DNA of 64,000 bases. It comes from Streptomyces sp. NBC_00536 (GTDB taxonomy: Bacteria; Actinomycetota; Actinomycetes; Streptomycetales; Streptomycetaceae). The stretch spans positions 5,394,001 through 5,458,000 of the forward strand of contig NZ_CP107819.1 in the NCBI RefSeq assembly GCF_036346295.1, given 5' to 3'. Positions 7,605 through 16,787 of the stretch are shown piece after piece (the stretch's first letter is position 1; the number at the start of each line of letters is the position of its first letter). A program made the translations under genes and the position numbers. Below the pieces are notes generated by a model, which saw only the letters and a program-made list of their open reading frames with translations, made no database searches and was not told the origin of the DNA.

Positions 7605-10600
7605 GTGATCAGCTCTCCTTCAGACCGCCGTACGCGGGCCCCGCACGCGTACCGGCTGGTCCGCGGCGGACCGGCGCTGGCGGATCCCCCTGTCCTGGAC
7701 GCAGCGCAGCGGGCCGTGGTTGACCACGCCGCGGGACCGCTGCTGGTGCTGGCCGGACCGGGTACGGGGAAGACGACCACGCTCGTCGAAGCGGTCGCGG
7801 CCCGCGTCGAGGCCGGGGCCGACCCCGCCCGCATCCTCGTCCTCACCTTCAGCCGCAAGGCGGCCGTGGAACTGCGCGACCGGGCCGCGCTGCGGCTCGG
7901 CGGAGCGCGCGCCCCGCAGGCCACCACCTTCCACTCCTTCTGCTACGGCCTGGTCCGCGCCCACCAGGACAGCGACCTCTTCACGGAACCGCTGCGGCTG
8001 CTGTCCGGCCCCGAGCAGGACGTGACCGTACGCGCCCTGCTCGAAGGCCAGCGCGCCCTGAAGTCCATCCACTGGCCCGACGACCTGCGGGCCGCGCTGA
8101 CCACGCGCGGCTTCGCCGACGAGGTACGGGCGGTGCTCGCCCGGAGCCGCGAGCTGGGCCTGGGGCCCGCCGCGCTGGACGCCTTCGCGTCCCGGACCGG
8201 CCGGCCCGACTGGAAGGCGGCGGCCGCCTTCCTCGCCGAGTACCTCGACGTCCTGGACATGCAGGGGACGCTGGACTACGCCGAACTCCTGCACCGGGCG
8301 GTGCTCCTGGCGGAGCGCACCCCGGAACTGGCCGCGGCCTACGACGCGATCTACGTCGACGAGTACCAGGACACCGACGCGTCCCAGGTCCGGCTGCTGC
8401 GCGCGCTGAACGGGCCCGTCGGCACGCTGGTCGCCTTCGGCGACCCGGACCAGTCGATCTACGCGTTCCGCGGCGGCGACGTCAACGGCATCCTGGACTT
8501 CGCCACCGCCTTCCCCGGGGCCGGGATCCGCTCCCTGACCGTGTCCCGCCGCTCCGGCGCCGTCCTCCTCGCGGCCACCCGGCTCCTCACCACCCGGATG
8601 CCGATGACCCGGCTCCCGGCCGACGCGGTCCGTGCGCACCGCGGGCTGCGGGCCACGCGGGAGGGCGGCCGGGTCGAGGTCCACACCTACCCGACCTCCG
8701 CCACCGAGCTGGAGAACATCGCCGACATCCTGCGCCGGGCCCACCTCGAAGACGGGGTGCCCTGGCAGGACATGGCCGTCCTGGTCCGCTCCGGCGGCCG
8801 AACCCTCCCGTCGATGCGGCGCGCCCTGGTTTCGGCAGGCGTCCCCGCCGAAACCGACGGCGCCGACGCCCCCCTACGCCACGAACCAGCCGTCACCCCC
8901 CTCCTCACCGCCCTCCGCACGATCGCAACCCCGGCCCCCCGGACCTCCGGTCCGGAACCAGCCCCGGCTCCGCCGCACCTGACCTCCGGGCCGGGGGCCA
9001 TCTCAGCCATGCCGCACGAGACCCACGGGCCGGGGGCACATCCGGCTGCGCCGCACGAGGCCTCTGGGCCGGGGGCACACCCAGCCTCGCCGCCCGAGGC
9101 CGTCCAGCCGACGGCCGACTCGGCCCTGCCCCACCTGGCTTCCGTGCCGGGGGCCAGCTCAGCCCCGCCGCACGAGGCCCACGGGCCGGGGGCACATCCG
9201 GCTGCGCCGCACGAGGCCTCTGGGCCGGGGGCACCTCCAGCCTCGCCGGCGTTTGAGGCGCCGCCGGAGGCCGGGCAACGCCCGCAGGATCCGACGCACC
9301 CGCACCACCGGGCGGAGCCGGATGCCGCCGCGGGCGTGCCGCTGGTGGCCTCCGTGGCGGGGGCCAGCCCAGCCGTGCCGCACGAGGCCTCCGGGCCGGG
9401 GGCATACCCAGCCTCGCCGGCGTTTGAGGCGCCGCCGGAGGCAGGGCAACGCCCGCAGGATCCGACGCACCCGCACCACTCGGCGGAGCCGGGTGCCGCC
9501 GCCGGCGCGCCGCTGGTGGCCGGTGACGTGGACCCGGCGGACGCCGGGGTGCCTCCGGCGGCGCCTCAAACGCCGGCGGGGCTGGATTGGCCCCCGGCCG
9601 GAGATGCGGCTGCGGGCAGTGACGTGGCCGCGGTGGCGGAGGTGGGATTGGCCCCGGCTGGGGAGGCGGCTGCGGCGGCGAGCCCGGGATCGGCTCCGGC
9701 CGGTGACGTCGCCGCGGTGGCGGAGCCGGGATCGGGCCCGGCCGGGGGCCCGGACGTGGCCCCGGGCGATGGCTCAGGCGAGGGCTCGGGCGACGGCTCG
9801 GGCGACGGCTCAGGCGTGCCGGAGGCAGGGGGACGGGCCGCCGACGTCGGGTGGATCGGGGTCGAGGCGGCCATGGCGCTGCTCACGTCGCCCCTCGGCG
9901 GAATGGACGCCACCGACCTGCGCCGCCTGGGCAGGGCGCTGCGCGACGAGGAGCGGGCCGCGGGCATCACGGTGCCCGCGCCCTCCGACGTGCTGCTCGC
10001 CCGCGCCCTCGCGGAGCCCGAGCGCCTCGTGGCACACGACCCGGCCTACGCACGCGGCGCGCAGCGCCTCGGCACGCTCCTGCGCAAGGCCCGCGAGCTG
10101 CTCCAGGGCGGCGGCACCGCCGAGGAGGCCCTGTGGGTCCTCTGGGACGGCACCCCCTGGCCGCAGCGCCTGGAGCGCGGCGCCCGCCGCGGCGGCGCGG
10201 CCGGCCGCAACGCCGACCGTGACCTCGACGCGGTGTGCGCCCTGTTCGACACCGCCGCCCGGGCGGAGGAACGTACCGGCGGCCGCGGCGCCCTCAACTT
10301 CCTCGAACAGCTGGAGGCCGAGGACATCGCGGCCGACACCCTCAGCCACCGCGCCACCCGCCCGGAGGCGGTCCGGCTGATGACCGTGCACCGCTCCAAG
10401 GGCCTGGAGTGGGGTCTCGTCGTGGTCGCCGGGGTGCAGGAGGGCCTCTGGCCCGACCTGCGCCGCCGCGGTTCGCTCCTGGAGGCGGACCGGATCGGCC
10501 GCGACGGCCTCGCCGAACCGCTGACCCCGGGCGCCCTCCTCGCCGAGGAACGCCGGCTCTTCTACGTCGCCGCCACCCGCGCGCGCGAGCGCCTCGTCGT

Positions 10601-11735
10601 CACCGCCGTCAAGGCCCCCGCCGAGGACGGCGACCAGCCCTCCCGCTTCCTCACCGAACTCGGCGTACCGGTCAAGGACGTCACCGGCCGCCCCCGCCGC
10701 CCCCTCGCCGTCCCCGCGCTGGTCGCGGAACTGCGCGCCACCACCGTCGACCCGGGCGCCTCCGAGGCGCTGCGCGACGCCGCCGCCCGGCGCCTGGCCC
10801 GGCTCGCCGCGCTCACCGACGACGAGGACCGCCCGCTCGTACCGGCCGCGCACCCGCAGCGTTGGTGGGGCCTGTACGAGCCCACCCGGGCCACGGTCCC
10901 GCTGCGCGACCGGGACCGGCCCGTCGCCCTGTCCGGCAGCGCCCTGGACCAGCTGGCCAACACCTGCTCCCTGCAGTGGTTCCTGGGCCGCGAGGTCAAG
11001 GCCGACGCCCCGTCCACCGCCGCCCAGGGCTTCGGCAACGTCGTCCACGTCCTCGCCGACGAGGTCGCGTCCGGACGTACGCCCGCCGACCTCGCCGTCC
11101 TCATGGAGCGCCTCGACTCGGTGTGGGACGCGCTCGCCTTCGACGCGCCCTGGAAGTCCCGCCAGGAGAAGGAGAACGCCCGGGCCGCCCTGGAGCGGTT
11201 CATCCGCTGGCACAACTCCGACCGCGGCGGGCGCACCTCCGTGGCCACCGAGCACGGCTTCGACGTCACCCTCGGCGCGGGCGAGTACGAGGTCCGCATC
11301 CGCGGCTCCATGGACCGCGTCGAGACCGACCCGCAGGGCCGGGCGTACGTCGTCGACTTCAAGACCGGCAAGGCCACCCCCACCCGCGAGCAGGTGGACC
11401 GGCACCCGCAGCTCGCCGTCTACCAGCTCGCGGTGCGCGAGGGCGCGGTCGACGAGGTCTTCGACGGCCGCCGCCCCGAGCCCGGCGGCGCCGAACTCGT
11501 CCAGCTGCGCCAGGGCGCCGCGAAGAAGGACGGCGGCGCCGACGTGCCCAAGGTGCAGGCCCAGCAGCCGCTGGGCGGCGGCCCCGACGGGGACTGGGTC
11601 GGCGGCCTGCTGGCCACCGCCGCGGGCCGGGTCCTGGACGAACGGTTCGCCCCCGCCACCGGCGACCACTGCACCCGCTGCTCCTTCCGGGCGTCCTGCA
11701 GCGCCCGCCCCGAGGGCCGCCAGACCGTGGAGTAG
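7605..11735 (+). CDS. adnA: AdnA-like helicase-nuclease subunit with a ~300-residue low-complexity insertion
   Basis: One subunit of the AdnAB end-resection motor-nuclease, the actinobacterial counterpart of RecBCD/AddAB. It has 1,376 aa, against about 1,050 in mycobacteria. Superfamily 1 motifs are complete: LAGPGTGKTTTL (I), VDEYQDTDASQ (II), FGDPDQSIYAFRGGD (III), MTVHRSKGLEWG (V) and FYVAATRARERL (VI). The C-terminal RecB-type nuclease keeps VVDFKTGK. A probable 4Fe-4S staple is formed by the Cys of NTCSLQWFL and the three Cys of HCTRCSFRASC. Residues ~442-745 (8930-9840) are an Ala/Pro/Gly-rich insertion made of duplicated units. The assignment as AdnA rather than AdnB rests on gene order and the nuclease Fe-S cysteines. 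GTG 7605 is the likely start; its ribosome-binding site is weak. Confidence 0.88.
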   Translation: MISSPSDRRTRAPHAYRLVRGGPALADPPVLDAAQRAVVDHAAGPLLVLAGPGTGKTTTLVEAVAARVEAGADPARILVLTFSRKAAVELRDRAALRLGGARAPQATTFHSFCYGLVRAHQDSDLFTEPLRLLSGPEQDVTVRALLEGQRALKSIHWPDDLRAALTTRGFADEVRAVLARSRELGLGPAALDAFASRTGRPDWKAAAAFLAEYLDVLDMQGTLDYAELLHRAVLLAERTPELAAAYDAIYVDEYQDTDASQVRLLRALNGPVGTLVAFGDPDQSIYAFRGGDVNGILDFATAFPGAGIRSLTVSRRSGAVLLAATRLLTTRMPMTRLPADAVRAHRGLRATREGGRVEVHTYPTSATELENIADILRRAHLEDGVPWQDMAVLVRSGGRTLPSMRRALVSAGVPAETDGADAPLRHEPAVTPLLTALRTIATPAPRTSGPEPAPAPPHLTSGPGAISAMPHETHGPGAHPAAPHEASGPGAHPASPPEAVQPTADSALPHLASVPGASSAPPHEAHGPGAHPAAPHEASGPGAPPASPAFEAPPEAGQRPQDPTHPHHRAEPDAAAGVPLVASVAGASPAVPHEASGPGAYPASPAFEAPPEAGQRPQDPTHPHHSAEPGAAAGAPLVAGDVDPADAGVPPAAPQTPAGLDWPPAGDAAAGSDVAAVAEVGLAPAGEAAAAASPGSAPAGDVAAVAEPGSGPAGGPDVAPGDGSGEGSGDGSGDGSGVPEAGGRAADVGWIGVEAAMALLTSPLGGMDATDLRRLGRALRDEERAAGITVPAPSDVLLARALAEPERLVAHDPAYARGAQRLGTLLRKARELLQGGGTAEEALWVLWDGTPWPQRLERGARRGGAAGRNADRDLDAVCALFDTAARAEERTGGRGALNFLEQLEAEDIAADTLSHRATRPEAVRLMTVHRSKGLEWGLVVVAGVQEGLWPDLRRRGSLLEADRIGRDGLAEPLTPGALLAEERRLFYVAATRARERLVVTAVKAPAEDGDQPSRFLTELGVPVKDVTGRPRRPLAVPALVAELRATTVDPGASEALRDAAARRLARLAALTDDEDRPLVPAAHPQRWWGLYEPTRATVPLRDRDRPVALSGSALDQLANTCSLQWFLGREVKADAPSTAAQGFGNVVHVLADEVASGRTPADLAVLMERLDSVWDALAFDAPWKSRQEKENARAALERFIRWHNSDRGGRTSVATEHGFDVTLGAGEYEVRIRGSMDRVETDPQGRAYVVDFKTGKATPTREQVDRHPQLAVYQLAVREGAVDEVFDGRRPEPGGAELVQLRQGAAKKDGGADVPKVQAQQPLGGGPDGDWVGGLLATAAGRVLDERFAPATGDHCTRCSFRASCSARPEGRQTVE
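8930..9840 (+). repeat. Repetitive insertion inside adnA, containing dispersed palindromic elements
   Basis: Within adnA the DNA becomes repetitive. A unit starting GCCGCACGAG at 9011 recurs at 9167 (period 156 bp, 52 codons). Another unit beginning with the element CCTCGCCGGCGTTTGAGG at 9241 recurs at 9412 (period 171 bp, 57 codons). An inverted copy of the element lies at 9552-9581. Both periods are multiples of three, so the frame stays open. The encoded peptide alternates PHEASGPGA and APPEAGQRPQDP-like motifs, then Gly/Ser/Asp-rich sequence. Confidence 0.85.
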
Positions 11736-11802
11736 CGCGGGCAGCGAGGCCCCGGTGTCCGTGCCGGTCGGGGCTGTCGGTGGCGGGGGCTAGCCTTTTC
11801 AC

Positions 11803-14800
11803 GTGTCCGCGCGCCAGCCCGTCCTCACCGACCCCGAGCAGCTCAAACAGCTCCTCGGGATCCCCTTCACGCCCGAACAGCTGGCCTGCGTCACCGCCGC
11901 CCCGGCCCCCCAGGTGATCGTCGCGGGCGCGGGCTCAGGGAAGACCACCGTGATGGCCGCGCGCGTCGTCTGGCTGGTCGGTACGGGCACGGTCGCGCCC
12001 GAGCAGGTCCTCGGCCTGACCTTCACCAACAAGGCCGCGGGCGAGCTGGCCGAGCGGGTCCGTACGGCCCTCGCGCGCGCCGGGATCAGCGACCCCGACC
12101 CCTCCCCGGCCGATGACACCGCCGGGGGCGAACCCCGGATCTCCACCTACCACTCCTTCGCCGGGCAGCTCCTGAAGGACCACGGGCTGCGCATCGGACT
12201 GGAGCCCAGTTCCCGGCTGCTCGCCGACGCCACCCGCTTCCAGCTCGCCGCCCGGGTGCTGCGCGAGGCCCCCGGCCCCTACCCCTCGCTCACCAAATCC
12301 GTCCCCGACCTGGTCAGCGACCTGCTCGCGCTGGACAGCGAGCTGTCCGAGCACCTGGTCACCCCGGCGGAGCTGCGCGCGTACGACACGGCCCTCCTCG
12401 ACGCCCTCGCGGACGTGAAGCTCGGCAACGAAGACCTCCGCAAGGTCCCCGAGGCCGCCCGCGGCCGGCTCGAACTGCTGGAGCTGGTCAGCCGCTACCG
12501 CGCCGCCAAGGCCTCCCGCGACCTCCTCGACTTCAGCGACCAGATAGCCCGCTCCGCACAGCTCGCGACCACCCGGCCCGAGGTCGGCGCCCTGCTGCGC
12601 GAGGAGTTCCGCGTGGTCCTGCTCGATGAGTACCAGGACACCTCGGTCGCCCAGCGGCTGCTGCTGTCCGGCCTCTTCGGCGGGGGCACCGGCCACGCCG
12701 TGACCGCCGTCGGCGACCCCTGCCAGGCGATCTACGGCTGGCGCGGCGCGTCCGTCGCCAACCTCGACGACTTCCCCGAGCACTTCCCGCACGCCGACGG
12801 CAGCCCCGCCGCCCGCCTCTCCCTCAGCGAGAACCGGCGCAGCGGCGGCCGCCTCCTCGACCTGGCCAACGGCCTGGCCGCACCGCTGCGCGCCCTCCAC
12901 GAGGGCGTGGAGGCACTGCGTCCGGCGCCCGGCGCCGAGCGCGACGGCTTCGTCCGCTGTGCCCTGCTGGAGACGCACGCCCAGGAGCTGGAGTGGCTCG
13001 CCGACTCCATCGCCCACCTCGTGCGCACCGGCAAGGAACCGGGGGAGATCGCCGTCCTGTGCCGCTCCGCCGGTGACTTCGCCGCGATCCAGGGCGCCCT
13101 GGTGGCGCGCGACGTCCCCGTCGAGGTCGTGGGCCTGTCCGGACTGCTGCACCTGCCCGAGGTCGCCGACCTGGTCGCCGTCTGCGAGGTCCTCCAGGAC
13201 CCCGGCGCCAATGCCTCCCTGGTCCGGCTGCTGATCGGCCCGCGCTGGCGGATCGGCGCCCGTGACCTGGCCCTGCTCGGGCAGCGGGCCCGGCTGCTGG
13301 TCGCCCGCGCCCCGGCCGCGGGTGACGATCCCGACCACCGGCTCGCCGCCGCCGTCGAAGGGGTCGATCCGGCGGAGATCGTCTCGCTGGCGGACGCGCT
13401 GGAGACCTTCCTCGGCGACGCCCCGCAGCAGGACGGGCTGCCCTTCTCCCCGGAGGCCCGGGTCCGCTTCGCGCACCTCGCGCAGGAGCTGCGCGACCTG
13501 CGCCGGTCCCTGTCCGACCCGCTGATGGACGTCCTGCACCGGGTGCTGGCCGCCACCGGGCTCGACGTGGAGCTGTCCGCGTCCCCGCACGCGCTGGCGG
13601 CCCGCCGCCGCGAGACCCTGTCCGGCTTCCTGGACGTCGCGGCCGGTTTCGCCGCCCTCGACGGCGAGGCCACGCTGCTCGCGTTCCTCGCCTTCCTGCG
13701 CACCGCCGCCCAGTACGAGAAGGGCCTCGACCACGCCCTCCCGGGCGGCGAGAACACGGTGAAAGTCCTCACCGCCCACAAGTCCAAGGGCCTGGAGTGG
13801 GACGTCGTGGCCGTCCCCGGGCTGTACAAGGGCGCCTTCCCGAGCGAGCGGGCCCGCGAGGCCTGGACCTCGTACGCGAAGGTCCTCCCGCACGCCCTGC
13901 GCGGCGACGCCGCGACCCTGCCCGGTGACCCGGACTGGACCGCGGCAGGTCTCAAGCACTTCAAGACGGACCTCCGCGCCCACCAGGCGACCGAAGAGCT
14001 CCGCCTCGGCTACGTCACCTTCACCCGCCCCCGCTCCCTGCTGCTGGCCTCCGGCCACTGGTGGGGCCCGGCCCAGAAGAAGCGCCGCGGCCCGTCCTCC
14101 TTCCTGACCGCGCTGTACGAGCACTGCGCGGCCGGATTCGGCGAGATCGAGGCCTGGGCCGAAGAGCCCGAGCCCGATGCGGTGAACCCGGCCCTGGCCA
14201 CCGGCGACACCCCCGACCACTCCTGGCCGCTCCCCCTGGACCCCGCCTCCCTGTCCCTCCGCCGCCGCGCGGCCACCCTGGTCACCACCCACCTGGCGTC
14301 CCCACCCACCCCCGACCCGTCCCCGGAACCCGAGGACGACTACCTCTGGCCCCCGGACTGCGAGGAGCCTTGGCCGGAGGAGGACGAGGACGCCCCCTGG
14401 CCGGACGAGGCCCACCCAGCCCCGGTCGAGGCTCATCCAGCCTCGGCGGCGGCACATCCAGCCCCGGACGAGGCCCATCCAGCCCCGGCGGCGGCAAATC
14501 CAGCCTCGCCGGCGTTTGAGGCGCGGGGTCCGGGGCGGAGCCCCGAAGCCCCGCAGGGCCCGCGACCCGCACCCGCCCCCGCCCCGGCCCCCGAGGACAC
14601 CCTCACCCCGGAGGAGACCAGGACACTGTCCTCCTGGGACCGAGACCTGGACGCCCTGGAGGGCGAACTCCGCCGCAACCGCGCCGCCGTCCGCGACGTG
14701 CCCCTCCCCGCCACCCTCTCCGCCAGCCAACTCCTCCGCCTCGCCGCCGACGAGACCGGCTTCGTCCGCGACCTGGCCCGTCCCATGCCCAAGCCCCCCC

Positions 14801-15324
14801 AGCCCGCCGCCCGCCAGGGCACCCGCTTCCACGCCTGGGTGGAGTCCCGCTTCGACGACCTGCCGCTCCCGCTGCTCGACGTACTGGACCCGGTCACCGA
14901 GCTGCCCGGCTCCGACCAGGAGGTGGCCGACGAGCGCGACCTGGACGCGCTGAAGGACGCCTTCGAGCGCAGCCCGTACGCCGAGCGGACCCCGTACCGG
15001 ATGGAGGTGCCCGTCCAGTTCACCCTCGCGGGCCGGGTCATCCGCGGCCGGATCGACGCGGTCTACCGCAATGACGACGGCTCCTTCGAGATCGTCGACT
15101 GGAAGACCGGCCGCTCCGCCGAGGCCGATCCGCTCCAGCTCGCCGTCTACCGGCTGGCCTGGGCGGAAGCCACCGGCACCCCCCTCGACCGGATCACCGT
15201 CGCCTTCCTGCACGTCCGCAGCGGGCGGGTGATACGGCCCGGGAACCTGCCGACCAGGGCCCGGCTTGAGCGGATCCTCCAAGGCGAAACGGACACGGAC
15301 GGGGACCCGGAGACGGACGGTTAG
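11803..15324 (+). CDS. adnB: AdnB-like helicase-nuclease subunit
   Basis: Partner of AdnA, 1,173 aa, starting 67 bp after it on the same strand. The motor has all superfamily 1 motifs: VAGAGSGKTTVM (I), LLDEYQDTSVAQ (II), VGDPCQAIYGWRGA (III), LTAHKSKGLEWD (V) and GYVTFTRPRSLL (VI). The C-terminal nuclease has GRIDAVYRNDDG and VDWKTGRSAE, with no Fe-S cysteines. The AGSGKT motif and following MAARVVWLV resemble mycobacterial AdnB. Between motor and nuclease (about residues 836-950) lies an acidic, Pro/Ala-rich linker with repeated EAHPAP-type units and one copy of the dispersed palindromic element. GTG 11803 is the start. Confidence 0.9.
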   Translation: MSARQPVLTDPEQLKQLLGIPFTPEQLACVTAAPAPQVIVAGAGSGKTTVMAARVVWLVGTGTVAPEQVLGLTFTNKAAGELAERVRTALARAGISDPDPSPADDTAGGEPRISTYHSFAGQLLKDHGLRIGLEPSSRLLADATRFQLAARVLREAPGPYPSLTKSVPDLVSDLLALDSELSEHLVTPAELRAYDTALLDALADVKLGNEDLRKVPEAARGRLELLELVSRYRAAKASRDLLDFSDQIARSAQLATTRPEVGALLREEFRVVLLDEYQDTSVAQRLLLSGLFGGGTGHAVTAVGDPCQAIYGWRGASVANLDDFPEHFPHADGSPAARLSLSENRRSGGRLLDLANGLAAPLRALHEGVEALRPAPGAERDGFVRCALLETHAQELEWLADSIAHLVRTGKEPGEIAVLCRSAGDFAAIQGALVARDVPVEVVGLSGLLHLPEVADLVAVCEVLQDPGANASLVRLLIGPRWRIGARDLALLGQRARLLVARAPAAGDDPDHRLAAAVEGVDPAEIVSLADALETFLGDAPQQDGLPFSPEARVRFAHLAQELRDLRRSLSDPLMDVLHRVLAATGLDVELSASPHALAARRRETLSGFLDVAAGFAALDGEATLLAFLAFLRTAAQYEKGLDHALPGGENTVKVLTAHKSKGLEWDVVAVPGLYKGAFPSERAREAWTSYAKVLPHALRGDAATLPGDPDWTAAGLKHFKTDLRAHQATEELRLGYVTFTRPRSLLLASGHWWGPAQKKRRGPSSFLTALYEHCAAGFGEIEAWAEEPEPDAVNPALATGDTPDHSWPLPLDPASLSLRRRAATLVTTHLASPPTPDPSPEPEDDYLWPPDCEEPWPEEDEDAPWPDEAHPAPVEAHPASAAAHPAPDEAHPAPAAANPASPAFEARGPGRSPEAPQGPRPAPAPAPAPEDTLTPEETRTLSSWDRDLDALEGELRRNRAAVRDVPLPATLSASQLLRLAADETGFVRDLARPMPKPPQPAARQGTRFHAWVESRFDDLPLPLLDVLDPVTELPGSDQEVADERDLDALKDAFERSPYAERTPYRMEVPVQFTLAGRVIRGRIDAVYRNDDGSFEIVDWKTGRSAEADPLQLAVYRLAWAEATGTPLDRITVAFLHVRSGRVIRPGNLPTRARLERILQGETDTDGDPETDG
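14410..14545 (+). repeat. Repetitive linker in adnB with a copy of the dispersed palindromic element
   Basis: Short units of the type GGCCCATCCAGCCCCGG recur four to five times, encoding EAHPAP/AAHPAP. The tract ends in CCTCGCCGGCGTTTGAGG at about 14506-14523, then CGCGGGGTCCGGGG and its complement GGCGGAGCCCCG. It is the same element found inside adnA and between genes at 32 kb. Confidence 0.8.
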
Positions 15325-15334
15325 GCTCGTGGGT

Positions 15335-16747
15335 ATGAGCCAGACCCCGGACAGCGCCGTCCGCACGTACATCGACACGCACCGCGCCGCCTTCCTCGAC
15401 GACCTCGCCGAGTGGCTCCGCATCCCCTCCGTCTCGGCCCAGCCCGAGCACGCGGGCGACGTGGAGCGCAGTGCGCGGTGGCTCGCCTCGGCGCTCAAGG
15501 AGACCGGCTTCCCGGTCGCCGAGATCTGGCCCACCCCCGGCGCCCCGGCCGTCTTCGCCGAGTGGCCGAGCGAGGACCCGGATGCCCCGGTCGTCCTGGT
15601 CTACGGCCACCACGACGTCCAGCCCGCCGCGCTCGCCGACGGCTGGCACACCGAACCGTTCGAGCCGGTGGTCAAGGACGGCCGGATGTACGCGCGGGGC
15701 GCGGCCGACGACAAGGGCCAGGTGTTCTTCCACACCCTCGGTGTCCGCGCGCACCTGGCCGCGACCGGCGCCGCCGCTCCCGCCGTGCACCTCAAGCTGC
15801 TGATCGAGGGCGAGGAGGAGTCCGGTTCGACGCACTTCCGCGCCCTGGTCGAGGCCGAGGCCGCCCGCCTCGCCGCGGACGTCGTGATCGTCTCCGACAC
15901 CGGCATGTGGTCCGAGACCACCCCGACCGTCTGCACCGGCATGCGCGGCATCGCCGACTGCGAGATCGAGCTGAACGGACCGGACCAGGACATCCACTCC
16001 GGGGCCTTCGGCGGGGCCGTGCCCAACCCGGCGACCGTGGCCGCCCGCATCGTCGCCGCGCTGCACGACGCCGACGGGCGGGTCACGATCCCCGGGTTCT
16101 ACGACAACATCGCCGAGCTGACGGACGCCGAGCGCGCGCTGATCGCCGAGCTGCCCTTCGACGAGGCCGAGTGGCTGCGCACGGCCAAGTCCCACGCGGC
16201 CGCGGGGGAGGCCGGCTACTCCACCCTGGAGCGGGTCTGGGCCCGTCCGACGGCCGAGGTGAACGGCATCGGCGGCGGCTACCAGGGGCCCGGCGGGAAG
16301 ACCATCGTCCCGGCCTCCGCCCAGCTGAAGCTGTCGTTCCGGCTGGTGTCCGGCCAGGATCCGTACGAGGTCGAGAAGGCCGTGACGGAGTGGGTCGCGG
16401 CCCGGGTGCCCGACGGAATCCGTCACTCCATCGTCTTCGGCGCCCCCACCCGCCCCTGCCTGACCCCGCTGGACCACCCGGCGCTGCGGTCGGTCGTACG
16501 GGCCATGGGGCGCGCCTTCGGCGAGAAGATCCGCTTCACCCGCGAGGGAGGCTCCGGTCCGGCGGCGGACCTCCAGGATGTGCTGGGCGCGCCTGTGCTC
16601 TTCCTCGGGATCTCCGTACCCTCCGACGGATGGCACTCGCCGAACGAGAAGGTCGAGCTGGACCTGCTGCTCAAGGGCGTCGAAACGACCGCCTACCTGT
16701 GGTCCGACCTCGCCGAGACCTGGACTCCTTCGTCCACCGCCGTCTGA
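15335..16747 (+). CDS. M20 family dipeptidase
   Basis: A 470-aa cytoplasmic metallopeptidase of the M20 (PepV/CNDP-like) family, expected to hydrolyse dipeptides with a two-zinc centre. The metal-binding motifs are in order: YGHHDVQPA near residue 90, GAADDKGQ near 122, GEEESGS near 160, SDTGMW near 188 and a late GGSGPAADLQ. The long insertion between them is the dimerisation domain. ATG 15335 follows the adnB stop by 10 bp, so the gene may be cotranscribed with adnAB. The substrate cannot be told from sequence. Confidence 0.9.
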   Translation: MSQTPDSAVRTYIDTHRAAFLDDLAEWLRIPSVSAQPEHAGDVERSARWLASALKETGFPVAEIWPTPGAPAVFAEWPSEDPDAPVVLVYGHHDVQPAALADGWHTEPFEPVVKDGRMYARGAADDKGQVFFHTLGVRAHLAATGAAAPAVHLKLLIEGEEESGSTHFRALVEAEAARLAADVVIVSDTGMWSETTPTVCTGMRGIADCEIELNGPDQDIHSGAFGGAVPNPATVAARIVAALHDADGRVTIPGFYDNIAELTDAERALIAELPFDEAEWLRTAKSHAAAGEAGYSTLERVWARPTAEVNGIGGGYQGPGGKTIVPASAQLKLSFRLVSGQDPYEVEKAVTEWVAARVPDGIRHSIVFGAPTRPCLTPLDHPALRSVVRAMGRAFGEKIRFTREGGSGPAADLQDVLGAPVLFLGISVPSDGWHSPNEKVELDLLLKGVETTAYLWSDLAETWTPSSTAV

Positions 16748-16787
16748 TCGTGCCCGTCCCACCACTCCGGGGGAGTTGGAAGTACAA

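Noticed and set aside
9011..9590. Regular repeats in adnA as a CRISPR array
   Set aside because: Units are long, in-frame, lack unique spacers of constant size, and there are no cas genes.
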